A stretch of 64,000 bases of DNA, taken from contig NZ_VTHK01000011.1 of assembly GCF_009765355.1 (NCBI RefSeq), positions 124,001 through 188,000 of the forward strand, read 5' to 3'. The translations under genes and the position numbers were made by a program. This stretch comes from Amycolatopsis anabasis. Its GTDB lineage: Bacteria > Actinomycetota > Actinomycetes > Mycobacteriales > Pseudonocardiaceae. Below the pieces are notes generated by a model. That model ran no database searches and was not told where the DNA came from. It worked only from the letters and a program-made list of their open reading frames with translations. Below, in pieces: positions 50,228 to 62,200 of this stretch (position 1 is the stretch's first letter; each line of letters starts with the position of its first letter).

Positions 50228-53200
50228 TCAGCGCCGGGAGTCCGCCTCGCGGACGATCTCGCGCAGGGCCTCGGCGACCTCCTCGGCCAGCCGCCGGACG
50301 GTCGCCTCCTCATGCACCCGGTCCGAATAGATCCAGGTGAGTTCCAGTTCGCCGCCTCCGACGCCGCCCACGACGTCGATCAGGTGGGTCCGCGCCTGCG
50401 CCGGCGCCTGGTCGTCGCCGACCGCGGGCAGTTGCGCGCGGAAGATGCCCTCGTCGTCGAGCACGCCGTCCCACTGACCGAGGTAGTTGAAACTCAGCTG
50501 CGCGGTCGCCTGCCCGGTCAGCACGCGGCCGGGTGCGTCCGGCGGTGTCAGGTAGCGCAGCGCGCCGTAGCCGAGTCCCTTGCCGGGCACCGCGCGCAGA
50601 TCCGCCCGCACCGAACGGGCCAGCGCGCGCCAGTCGCGGCTGTCCCCGCCCACCCGCAGCGCGACCGGGTAGATCGTGGTGAACCAGCCGACCGTGCGGG
50701 AGGTGTCCACGTCGTCGAAGACGTCCTCCCGGCCATGGCCCTCGAGGTCCACCACCACGGTGTCCCGTCCGGTCCAGGCGGCGAGCGGCCGGGCGAGCGC
50801 GGCGAGCAGCACGTCGTTGATCTGGGTGCGGAACCGGCCCGGGACCTTGCGCAACAGCACCGAGGTCTCCCCGGCGGACAGCCGCACCGACACCGAGCGC
50901 GCCGAACCGACCGTGTTCTCCCCGTCCCGGTCCACCGGCAGCGCGGCCTTCCCGGCGAGTTCACCGACGGTGAGCCAGTGCCCGATCTCCTCGTCCAGCG
51001 CTCCGCTCGCGACGTGCGCGGCGAGCCGGGCGGCCCAGGTGGTGTACGCGGTGGTCTTCACCCCGAGGTCGATCGGGAGGCCCCCGGCGGCCTGCCGGTA
51101 GGCGATGTCCAGGTCTTCCAGCAGGATTCGCCAGGACACCCCGTCCACCACGGCGTGGTGCGCCACGAGCAGCAGCCGCGCGGGCCCCGCACCGGGTTCG
51201 ACGAACACCGCGCGGACCAGCGGCCCGTGCGCCAGGCTGAGCCCGGACTGCGCCGACCGCGCCCGCTCCTCGATGTCCACAGTGGATGGCACCACTTCGA
51301 ATCCGGCCGGGGCCTCGGGCACGACGCGTTGCCACCCGTCCCCGTCGAAGCGGCTCCGCAGGGCGTCGTGCTGGGTGACGACCGCGTCCAGCGCGGTCCG
51401 AACCGTTTCCGGTCGCACGCCTTCGGCCAGTTCCAGCAGCAGCGACATGGTGAAGTGATCCGGGGCGACCGGGTGTTCGGCGAAGAACCAGTGCTGCACC
51501 GGGGTGAGCGGCCCGGACTCGCGGCCCTGCTCCCCCGCGTCGCCCGCCGCGCGGACCCGGGTCGCGAGTTCGGCCACCGTCTGGTGCGTGAAGATGTCCT
51601 TTGTGGACACATGGTGCCCGGCCCGGCGCAGCCGGGAGACCACCTGGATGGACAGGATCGAATCGCCGCCCAGTTCGAAGAAGTTGTCGTGCACCCCGAC
51701 TTCGGCCACCCCGAGCACCTGCGCCCAGACCTGCGCCACCGCCGCCTCGACCACGTTGCCGGGCGCCTGGCGTTCCGGGGCCGTCCGCTCGGGTTCCGGC
51801 GGGGCGGACAGGGCACGCCGGTCGACCTTCCCGCTCGGGGTGAGCGGGAACCTCTCCAGCGTCACGAACGCCGCGGGCACCATGTAGTCGGGCAGCGCGC
51901 CGGAGAGGAATCCGCGCAGCGCGGCCGAATCCGGGTTCGCCCCGGTCCGGGGCACCAGGTAGGCGACCAGCCGCGCGCCCCCGGCGTCGCGGACCGCGAG
52001 CACCGCGGTCTCGGCCACCTCCGGGTGCCGGGACAGCGCGGCCTCCACCTCGCCGAGCTCGATCCGGAAACCCCGGATCTTCACCTGGTCGTCGGCGCGT
52101 CCCAGGTATTCGAGCCGGCCGTCGGGCAGGTATCGGGCCAGGTCGCCGGTGCGGTACAACCGGTCCCCCGCCTCGAACGGGCTGTCGGTGAAGCGCTGCC
52201 CGGTCAGCTCCGGCCGGTTGAGGTAACCCCGGGCCACCCCGGCGCCGCCGATGTACAGCTCACCGGCGACCCCGACCGGCACCAGCTGGCGGTCGGCGTC
52301 GAGCAGGTAGGCGCGGTACCCGGGCAGCGGGCGGCCCAGGCACACCCGGCCCTCGGCCTCGATCGACGCGCGATCCAGTTCCTGGCGCGTGACGTGCACG
52401 GTGGTCTCGGTGATCCCGTACATGTTCACCAGCCGCACGCCTTCGCCGTACCGCTCGAACCAGGTGCGCAGGTGCCCGGGCTCCAGCGCCTCACCGCCGA
52501 AGATCACCAGCCGCAGCGCTTCCGGCGCCGGGAGCCCGGCTTCGGCGGCGAGCAGCACCAGGCCGCGGAAACCGGACGGGATCTGGTTCAGCACGGTGAC
52601 GCCCTCGTCGCCGAGCAGCCGCCACAGCGCTTCGGGGCGGCGGGCGGTCTCCCGGGGCACGATCACCACACGGCCGCCGGAACTCAACGCGCCCCACAGT
52701 TCCCACACCGAGAAGTCGAAGGCGTAGGAGTGGAACATCGTCCACACGTCGTCCGGGCCGAAGCCGAAGTCCGCCCGGGTGGCCAGCAGCAGGTTCGCCA
52801 CGTTCCGGTGTTCGACTCCGACGCCCTTGGGCTTCCCGGTCGACCCCGAGGTGTAGATGACATAGGCCAGGTGTTCCGGCCGCACCGAAACCTCGGGCGC
52901 GGCCGGGGACCGCCGGGCGAGTTCGTCCGCCTCGGCGTCCAGGCACAGCAGCTCGGCGCCGGTCTCCGGCAGCCGGTCACGCAGCTCCGACCGGGTGAGC
53001 ACCACCGGCGCGCCGGAGTCGGCCAGCATGAAGCCGAGCCGGTCGGCCGGATACGCCGGGTCGAGCGGAACGTATCCGCCGCCCGCCTTGAGCACCGCCA
53101 GCAGGGCGACCACGAGGTCGAGGCCGCGTTCCAGGGCGACCCCGACCGGCACGTCCGGGCCGACGCCCCGCTCGATCAGCAGGTGCGCCAGCCGGTTGGC

Positions 53201-56200
53201 GCGAGTGTCGAGTTCGCGGTAGCCGATCCCGGTGCCGTCGCAGGAAACGGCGATCTTCCCGGGAGTCTCCGCGGCCGCCTCGGCGACCAGTTCGTGCACG
53301 CGGCGGTCCGCGCCGGTCGCGGCGCCGGTGTCGTTCCACGCGCCGGTCAGCGCGCGACGCTCGGCCTCGGTGACCATCGGCACCTCGGCCAGCGGCCGCC
53401 GCGGATCGGCGGTGAGCGCGTCGAACAGCACCAGCAGGTGCTCGGCCATCCGCGCGACGGTCCGTGCGTCGAACAGGTCCGTGTTGTATTCGATGGCGCC
53501 GAGCAGGGCGCCCTCGCGTTCGGTGAACTCCACCGAGAGGTCGAAGATCGCCAGCGCGGTGGGCAGCGCGAACTCCTCGATGGTCAGCTCGTCCAGCGGC
53601 ACCCGGGTGTCCGGCGTGTTCTGCAAGACGACCAGCGCCTGCACCAGCGGGGTCCGGCTGGGATCGCGGACCGGCTGCAGGAGTTCCACCAGGCGCTCGA
53701 ACGGCACATCCGCGTGGGCGAAGGCCTCGACCGCGGTGTCCCGCACACCCGCCAGCAGTTCCGCGAACCCCGCCGATGTGTCCACTGTGGACCGCAACAC
53801 CAGGGTGTTGACGAAGAACCCGGCCAGCCGCTCCAGTTCGACCCGGTCCCGCCCGGAGGTCACCGTGCCCACCGCGATGTCCCGCTGCCCGGAGTACCGG
53901 GCGAACAGCAGTTGCGTCGCCGCGAGCAGGGTCATGAACAGGGTCGCGTCGGCGGACCGGCCGACCTCCTTGAGCCGGGTGACCAACTCGGCGGGCACGG
54001 TGAAGGGGTGCACCGCGCCCGCCGAGGTCTTCACCGGCGGACGCGGCCGGTCGGTGGGCAGTTCCAGCGGCTCCAGCCCGGCCAGGCGCTCCTGCCAGTA
54101 GCCGAGGTGCTCGCCGCCCGGATCGCGGTCGCGCTGCCACACCGCGAAGTCGGCGTAGGAGATCGGCAGTGGAGGGAGGTCGGCGGCCTCGCCGCGGATC
54201 CCGGCGGCGTACAGCGTCGCGAGGTCTTCGGTGAGCACACCCATCGACCAGCCGTCGGTGATGATGTGGTGCAGGCTCAGCACCAGCAGGTGCTCGGTCT
54301 CCGCGCGCCGGACGAGCAGCACCCGGATCAGCGGGCCGGTGCCGAGATCGAACGGGGTGCGCACCTCCTGGGCGAGGACGGCGCGCACCTCGTCCTCCGG
54401 CGCGCCGGACAGCTCGGTCACGCGCACCGGCACCTCGGCGGTCTCGTGCACCCGCTGCACCCCGTGCCCGTCCACCGCGTGGAACGTCGTGCGCAGCGAC
54501 TCGTGCCGGGCGACCAGGGCGCGCACCGCGTCCTGGAGCACCTCGAGGTCGAGCGTGCCGGTCAGCCGCAGCCCCGCGCAGGTGTTGTATTCGGGACTGC
54601 CCGAGGAGAACTCGTCCAGGAACCACAGCCGCTGCTGCGCGAAGGACAGCGGCAGGTCACCGCCGCGGGGCGCCGCGGGAATGGCCGCGTCCGCGCCGCG
54701 CTCCGCCGGGAGGCTCGCCGCGAGCCGGGCGATGGTGCGACGGCTGAACAGGGCGCGCGGGGAGAGGTCCGCGCCCAGGCGCGCCCGCATCCGGGAGATG
54801 ACCTGGATGGACAGCACCGAATCGCCGCCCAGTTCGAAGAAGTCGTCGTGCACGCCGATCCGTTCGATCCCGAGCACCTCGGCCCAGATCTCGGCCAACT
54901 CTCGTTCGGCGCCGGTGCGCGGCGGTACGTGCTCGGCGCCGGTGACCGGGTGTCCCTCCGGCGCGGGCAGCGCCCGGCGGTCGACCTTTCCGTTGGGCGT
55001 CAACGGAAGCGCGTCGAGTTCGGTGAAGATCGCCGGGATCAGGTAGTCCGCCAGCGATCGCCCGAGGAAGTCGCGCAGTTCGGTCGCGGTGGGCGCCGTT
55101 TCGTCCGCGGGCACGAAGTAGGCCACCAGGCGGCGGGGGCCGCCGTCGCCGCGTGCGGTCACGGCCGCGTCCCGGATCCCCGGATGCCGGGTGAGCGCCG
55201 CCTCGACCTCGCCGAGTTCGACGCGGTGGCCGCGGATCTTCACCTGGTCGTCGGCTCGGCCCAGGAAGTCCAGGGTGCCATCGCCCAGGAACCGGACCCG
55301 GTCCCCGGTGCGATAAAGCCGTTCACCGTGGGCAGTCACGAACCGCTGCTCGGTGAGTTCCGGCCGGTTGAGGTAACCCCGGGCGACGGTGTCGCCGCCG
55401 AGGAACAGTTCCCCGGGCACGCCTGCCGGAACGGGATTCAGCGCGGCGTCGAGAACGTGCACGCGCACCCCGGCCAGCGGCCGCCCGATCGGCACCAACG
55501 CCCGGCCCGCCAAGGTTTCCGGTGTCGGCCGGAACAGGCACGAGTCGATGGCCGCCTCGGTGACGCCGTAGGAGTTGACCAGGATCGCGTCCGGCGCGAG
55601 CACCGACCGCAACCGCAGGCAGTCCCGCGCACGCCAGGCCTCGGACCCGATGGACAACAGTTCGAGCCGTTCGAACCCGCTGCCCCGGCGCGAAATCTCG
55701 TCCAGCACCGCGTTGGCCAGGGTCGGCACGAGTTCCAGCGCGGTGGCCCCGGTGCGGTCCAGTTCGTCCAGCAGCCGCGGCGGATCGGCGACGATGTCGG
55801 CCGGGCAGACGATCAGCGTGCCGCCGAAGCACAGCGCGCGCAGCAGGTCGCCGTGGAAGACGTCGAAGGAGACGCTGGCCACCGAGAAGTGCCGCGGCTT
55901 GCGCGCCGCCAACCGGTAGGCGTGGTCCCAGCCCATCGCCACCGCATACAGGTTGCGGTGCTCGACCATGACCCCCTTGGGCTTTCCGGTCGAGCCCGAG
56001 GTGTAGATGACGTAGGCCAGATCCCCGGGCCGGACCCCGGTTTCCGGCGGGGTGGACGGCCACCGGCCGAGGTCGGCGGCGTCCACCCGGATCGTGTCCC
56101 CGGTGAACCGCTCAGCGAGGCCGGTTTCGGTGATCACCACCGCGGGCGCGGCGTCGGCCACCATGAATTCCAGCCGTTCGGCCGGATATCCGGGATCGAG

Positions 56201-59200
56201 CGGGACGTAGGCGCCCCCGGCCTTGAGGACCGCGAGGAAGGCGACCACCACGTCGATCCCGCGCGGCAGGCAGATCGCGGCGAGCGCCCCGGGACGCACG
56301 CCGCGTTCGGCCAGCAGGTGTGCGAGCCGGTTCGCGCGGGCGTCGAGTTCGGCGTAGGTCAGGGTTTCCGCACCGCACACCAGCGCGGTGTCCCCGGGCG
56401 CGGCGGAGACGTGGTCGGCGAAGAGTTCGTGCACGCAGCGCGCGGGCGGGAACGGGGACGGCTCGCCCCGCCAGGACCCCAGGAGCCGCCGGTCCGCGGC
56501 GGTCGTCATCGGCACCGCGTCCAGCCGCCGCGCGGGATCGTCCGGGAAACCGGCGAGCAGCGCCTCGAACTGCCCGGCCATCCGCCGGACGGTGTCCTCG
56601 TCGAACAGCTCGCGGTCGTAGGCCAGGTCGAAGGCGAAGCGCCGCAACGGGTACGCGCTCAGGGTGAGCGGGTAGGTGGTGTCGTCCAGGGCCGCCACCG
56701 GCGTCACCGCCAGCCCGTGCGGGGCGCGGTCGCCGTCGAACGGGAAGTTCTCGAACACCACCAGGCTGTCGAACAGGCTCGTCCCGGCGGGCAGCTCGCT
56801 CCAGCCCCGCAGCCGGTTCAGCGCGACGTGCTCGAACTGCCGGGATTCGACCTGCGCGGCCTGCAAGTCGGCCAGCCAGCTCCCCAGGTCCCGCTCACCG
56901 TCCACGGCCACCCGCACCGGGATGGTGTTGATGAAGATGCCGGTGATGTCGTCCACCCCGGGCAGATCGGCGGGCCGCCCGGAGACGGTGGCCCCGAACA
57001 GCACATCCGATTCCCCGGAATACGCGGCGAGCAGCCGCGCCCACGCGCCCTGGACCACCGCGTTGAGCGTCAACCGGTTCCGCCGGGCCAGGTCGTACAG
57101 CCGTTCGGTGTCCCGTTCGGACAGTTCGATCCGGACGGTCCCGCCGGTGCGCGTGGTGTGCGCCTCCCGCGGCGCGCGGTCGAACGGCAACGGGGTGGGC
57201 GTGTCGAACCCGGCGAGCACGCGCCGCCAGTGCCGTTCGGCCTCGGCCGGATCCTGCTCGCCCAGCCACGCCAGGTAGTCGGCGAAGGGCCGCCGCGCGG
57301 GCGGCGTGCTCGCCACTCCGTCCCGGATCGCCGCGTATTCGTCGAACACCTCGTTCAGCACCTGCGCGTTGCTCCAGCCGTCGAGCAGGATGTGGTGCGA
57401 GGTGCGGACCAGCCAGACCTCGGTGTCGGAGATCCGGATGATCGCCAGCCGCAGCAGCGGGGCCTGGGCGAGGTCGAGCCCGGCCGCGCGATCGGCATCG
57501 AGCAGGCGGCGCAGTTCGATCTGGCGGGCGGCCTCCGAAAGCCGCCGCCAGTCGTGCCGCGCCACCGGAACCTCGACCGCGCGATGCACCGCCTGCAGGG
57601 GCTGCGGCACCCCCTGCCAGACGAACGCGGTGCGCAGGATCGGCGTGCGCGCCACCACCCGACGCCAGGCCGTGGCCAGCGCCTCCGGATCGGTCACGCC
57701 GTCGATCGCGAGGGTGAGCTGGTCGAAGTACGCGTCCTGCTCGCCGTCGACCAGGCTGTGGAAGAGCATGCCCTGCTGCATGGGGGTGAGCGGGTACAGG
57801 TCCTCCAGGCCCCGGCCGCCGCCCAGCGCGGTGTCCAGCGCGTGTTGGTCTACTTCGGACAGTGGGAAGTCGGACGGGGTGGCGCCGCCGGCCTCGGCAC
57901 CCGTGCAGTGGGCCACGATCTCGCGCAGCGCGTCGAGCAGTTGCCCGGCAAGGCCGCGCACGGTGTCCGAGGTGAACACGTTCTCCGAGAAGAACCAGGT
58001 GAAGACCAGTTCGCCGCCATCGGCGATGCCCACCACGTCGATCAGGTACGGGCGGTCCTCTTCGGCGCCCAGATCCCGGCCGAGGTCGCCGAAGGTCGCG
58101 CGGCGGTAGAGCCCGGCCGAGGCGGCCGACGCGTCCCACTGCCCGTGGTAGTTGAAACTGATCCGCGGCAAGGGATCCGCGTGCATCTCGCGGGCCCGGG
58201 TACCTTCCTTGCCGAGATACCGCAGGGCGTCGTAGCCGAGGCCGCGGCCGGGCAGGGCGCGCAGTTGCTCCTTGACCGAGCGGATCACCTCGCCCCAGCC
58301 GCCCTCGGGCAGGTCCAGTGCGCACGGGAAGTGGGTGGTGAACCAGCCGACCGTGCGGGAGAGGTCGACGTCGTCCAGGATCTCCTCGCGTCCGTGGCCC
58401 TCCATGCCGAGCAGCACCCGGCGCGCGCCGGTCCACCGCGCGAGCACCGAACCCATGGCGCTGATCAGCACGTCGTTGACCTGGGTCCGGTACACGCCCG
58501 GTACGCGGTGCAGCAGCGCGTCGGTCTCTTCGGCGCCGAGCCGGACGGTGATCTCGGTGCCCGATCCGGCGGTGTTCGGGCCGTCGCCGTCCACCGGCAC
58601 CGCGGGCGCGGGTTCGGTGAAGACGGCGGACCAGTAGTCCAGTTCGGCATCCAGCCCGCCACCGGCGACGTACTCCGCGAGTTTCGCCGCCCAGTCGGTG
58701 AAGGCGGTGCTCTTCGCGCCCAGGTCGACCGGGCGGCCGGTGCGTGCCTGGTGGTAGGCGGTCTCCAGGTCCTCCAGCAGGATCCGCCAGGACACCCCGT
58801 CGACCACGAGGTGGTGGACCACGAGGAACAGCCGGTCCGGTTCCCCGTCGCCGAGGGTGAACAGCACCGCCCGGAACAGCTTGCCGGCGCCCAGGTTCAT
58901 CCCGGACTGCGCCGCGAGCGCGGCCTTCTCCAGTTCGGCGCGCCGCGCCGAACCGTCCACAGCGGACAGATCGTGGCGGGAGAACACTTCGGCGATCCCG
59001 GCCGGTGCGATGTCCTGGCGCAGTTCGCCGCCGACCTTGCGGAACCGGGTGCGCAAGGCGTCGTGGTGTTCGGCGAGCGCGGTGACCGCGGCGTGCAGGG
59101 CAGCCACGTCCACGTCGTCTTCGAGGTGCAGCGACACCGACATGGTGTAGTGGTGCGGCACGGCGGTATGCGTTTCGAAGAACCACTTCTGCACCGGGGT

Positions 59201-62200
59201 GAGCGGCGCGGACCCGGTCACCGGGGCGGGTTCGGGCGTCGCGGCGGCCTTGGCCGGTCGCTTCACCGAGCGGACCGCGGTGGCCAGCCCGGCGATAGTC
59301 TGGTGGACGAAGAGGTCCTTGGCCACCAGTTTCCACCCCGCGCGGCGGGCCCGGGACACGACCTGGATGCTCAGGATCGAATCCCCGCCCAGTTCGAAGA
59401 AGTTGTCCTCGACGCCGACCCGTTCGACGCGCAGCACCTCGGCCCAGATCCGCGCCAGTTCCTCCTCGATTGGCGTGCGCGGCGCGACGTAGGCGGCTCC
59501 GGTGTCCGGCTGGGCGTCCGGATCGGGCAGGTTGCGGCGGTCGACCTTGCCGTTCGGGGTCAGCGGCAGTTCGTCCAGGGTCACGAAGGCCGCGGGCACC
59601 ATGTAGTCCGGGAGCCGGGCCTCCAGGAACTCCCGCAGCTCGGCGGTCGCCGGGCGTGCCGCGCCGGGCACGACATACCCGACCAGCCGCGGCCGACCGA
59701 GGTCGTCGTCCCGGGCGACCACCGCGGCGTCGGCCAGGTCCGGGTGGGCGGCGAGCACGGCCTCGACCTCGCCGGGTTCGATCCGGAAGCCCCGGATCTT
59801 CACCTGGTCGTCGACCCGGCCGAGGAACTCCAGGTTGCCGTCCGGGAGCAGCCGCACCCGGTCGCCGGTGCGGTACAGGCGCCCACCCGGGACGAAGGGA
59901 TCGGGGAGAAACCGCTGGGTGGTCAGTTCGGGGCGGTTCCAGTAGCCGCGGCCGACCCCACCGCCGCCGATGAGGAGTTCGCCCGCGACCCCGACCGGGA
60001 CCGGCCGGAGCGCGCCGTCGACCACGTACACCCGGGTGTTCGGCAGCGGCCGTCCGATCGGCACGAACGGCGTCCGCGGCAGGTCATCGAGGTCCACTTC
60101 GGACACCGCGAAGATGGTGGAGTCCACGGTGACCTCGGTCGAGCCGTAGGCGTTGACCACCAGGCTGCCGGGGCCGAGCCGGTCGAGCAGTCGCGCGCAG
60201 TCCTCGGCCCGCCAGCCCTCCGAGCCGACCGACACCAGCGCCAGATCCGGCAGCCGGTTACCGCGTTCGGCGAGTTCGGCGGCGAGTGCGTTCGCCAGGG
60301 TCGGCACCAGTTCGATGCCGGTGCCGCCGGTGCGCTCGATCTCGGCGATCAGCGCCGGCGGGTCGGTGACCACCTCCGGCGCGGCGATGATCAGCGTGCC
60401 GCCGAAGAAGGCGGACCGCAGCAGATCGGAGAAGAACAGGTCGACGGCGAGGGTGGTGACCGAGACGAACCGGAGTTTCTTCTCCGCCAGCCGGTACCGC
60501 AGGTCCCAGGCGGCCGCGATGTAGCCGAGCTGGCGGTGCTCGATCATCACCCCCTTCGGCGTGCCCGAGGAGCCGGAGGTGTAGATGACGTAGGCCAGAT
60601 CCTCCGGCCCGGTCGCGGTCGCCGGTGGCGTGCCGGGGTGGGCCGAGAGCCCCGGCCAGGCCTCGTCCAGGCAGATCACGTCGGCGTTGTGGGCCGGAAG
60701 TTTGTCCACTGAGGACCGTTGGGTCAGCAGTACCTTGGCGGCCGAGTCGGTGAGCATGAACTCGAGACGATCTGCCGGATAGCCGGGGTCGAGCGGCACG
60801 TAGGCGCCGCCCGCCTTCAGCACCCCGAGCAGGCCGGTCACCATGTCGAGGCCGCGCTCCACGCACAAGCCGACCAGCACGTCCGGGCCGACCCCGCGGT
60901 CGGCCAGCTCGTGCGCGAGCTGGTTCGCCCGGCGGTCCAGTTCGGCGAAGGTGAGACTCTGGTCCTGGTACACCACGGCGATGGCGCCCGGGGTTTCCCG
61001 GACCCGCCGCTCGAAGAGGTCGTGGATGCGCTCGGGTTCCGGATAGGACCGGGTGGTGTCGTTCCAGTCGTGCAGCAGGCGCTGACGTTCGGTTTCGGTG
61101 AGCCACGGCAGCTCGGCCAGGGGCCGGGCGGGCCGTTCGGCGATCCCGCCGAGCAGCACCAGCAGGTGCCCGGTCATCCGCTCGATCGTCGCGGCGTCGA
61201 ACAGGTCGGTGTTGTACTCCAGCGCGCCGATCAGCACGCCGTCGCGGTCCTGGAACTCGAGGCTGACGTCGAAAGTAGCCGCGGTCCGGGGCAGGCTGTG
61301 CTCCTCGACCCGCAGGCCGGGCAGTTCCAGCGGATGCCCGCCCGCGCTCCGGTAGGCGACCAGCGCCTGGAACAGCGGGGTGCGGCTGGGATCGCGTTCC
61401 GGTTGCAGCGCCTCGACCAGCCGGTCGAACGGGACCTCGTCGTGCGCGAGCGCGTCCAGCACGGTCGCCTTGACCTCGGCGAGGAGGTCGGTGAAGGCCC
61501 GGTCCCCGTCGAGGTGCGAGCGCACCACCACGGTGTTGGTGAAGAACCCGACCGTCCCGCTCAGCTCGGGACGGTTGCGGGCCGCGGTCACCGTGCCGAG
61601 CGCGATGTCGTCCTGGCCGGAGTAGCGGGAGAACAGCACCTGGCACGCGGCCAGCAGGATCATGAACAGGGTGGTCCCGTGCTCCCGGCCGAGCGCGGTG
61701 AGCCGTTCGGTGACCTCGGCGGGCACGGTGAACTCGTGCAGCGCGCCCGCCTGGGTGCGCACCGGCGGGCGCGGGCGGTCGGTGGGCAGGTCCAGCGGGG
61801 TGATCCCGGCGAGTTGCCCCTTCCAGTATTCGACCTGGTCGTCCAGGGCCGCGCCGGAGAGCCGGTTCCGTTGCCAGACCGCGTAATCCGGGTACTGCAC
61901 CTCGGGTTCGGGAACCCGCGAAGGCGCACCGCGCAGGGCGGCGGCGTAGTCCCGGCCCAGTTCGTCGCACAGCACGTCCAGCGACCAGCCGTCGATCACG
62001 ATGTGGTGGAAACCGAGGACGAGCAGGTGGTCGCCGGCGGCGAACCGGACCAGCCGCGCCCGGAACAGCGGCGATCGGCGCAGGTCGAACGGCTGGTTGA
62101 ACTCGGTGAGCACCCGGTCCAGTTCGGACGATCGGCTCGCCGCGTCCACATGCGACAAGTCGGCCACCGGCAGCTCGAGGTCGTAGGGCGGGTGCACGAT

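Noticed and set aside
50312..60712. A very long open frame on the plus strand opposite the NRPS gene
   Set aside because: It is the mirror of a high-GC coding strand. The translation is low-complexity (His, Gly, Arg, Pro, Gln rich) with no domain, while the minus strand encodes perfect NRPS motifs.
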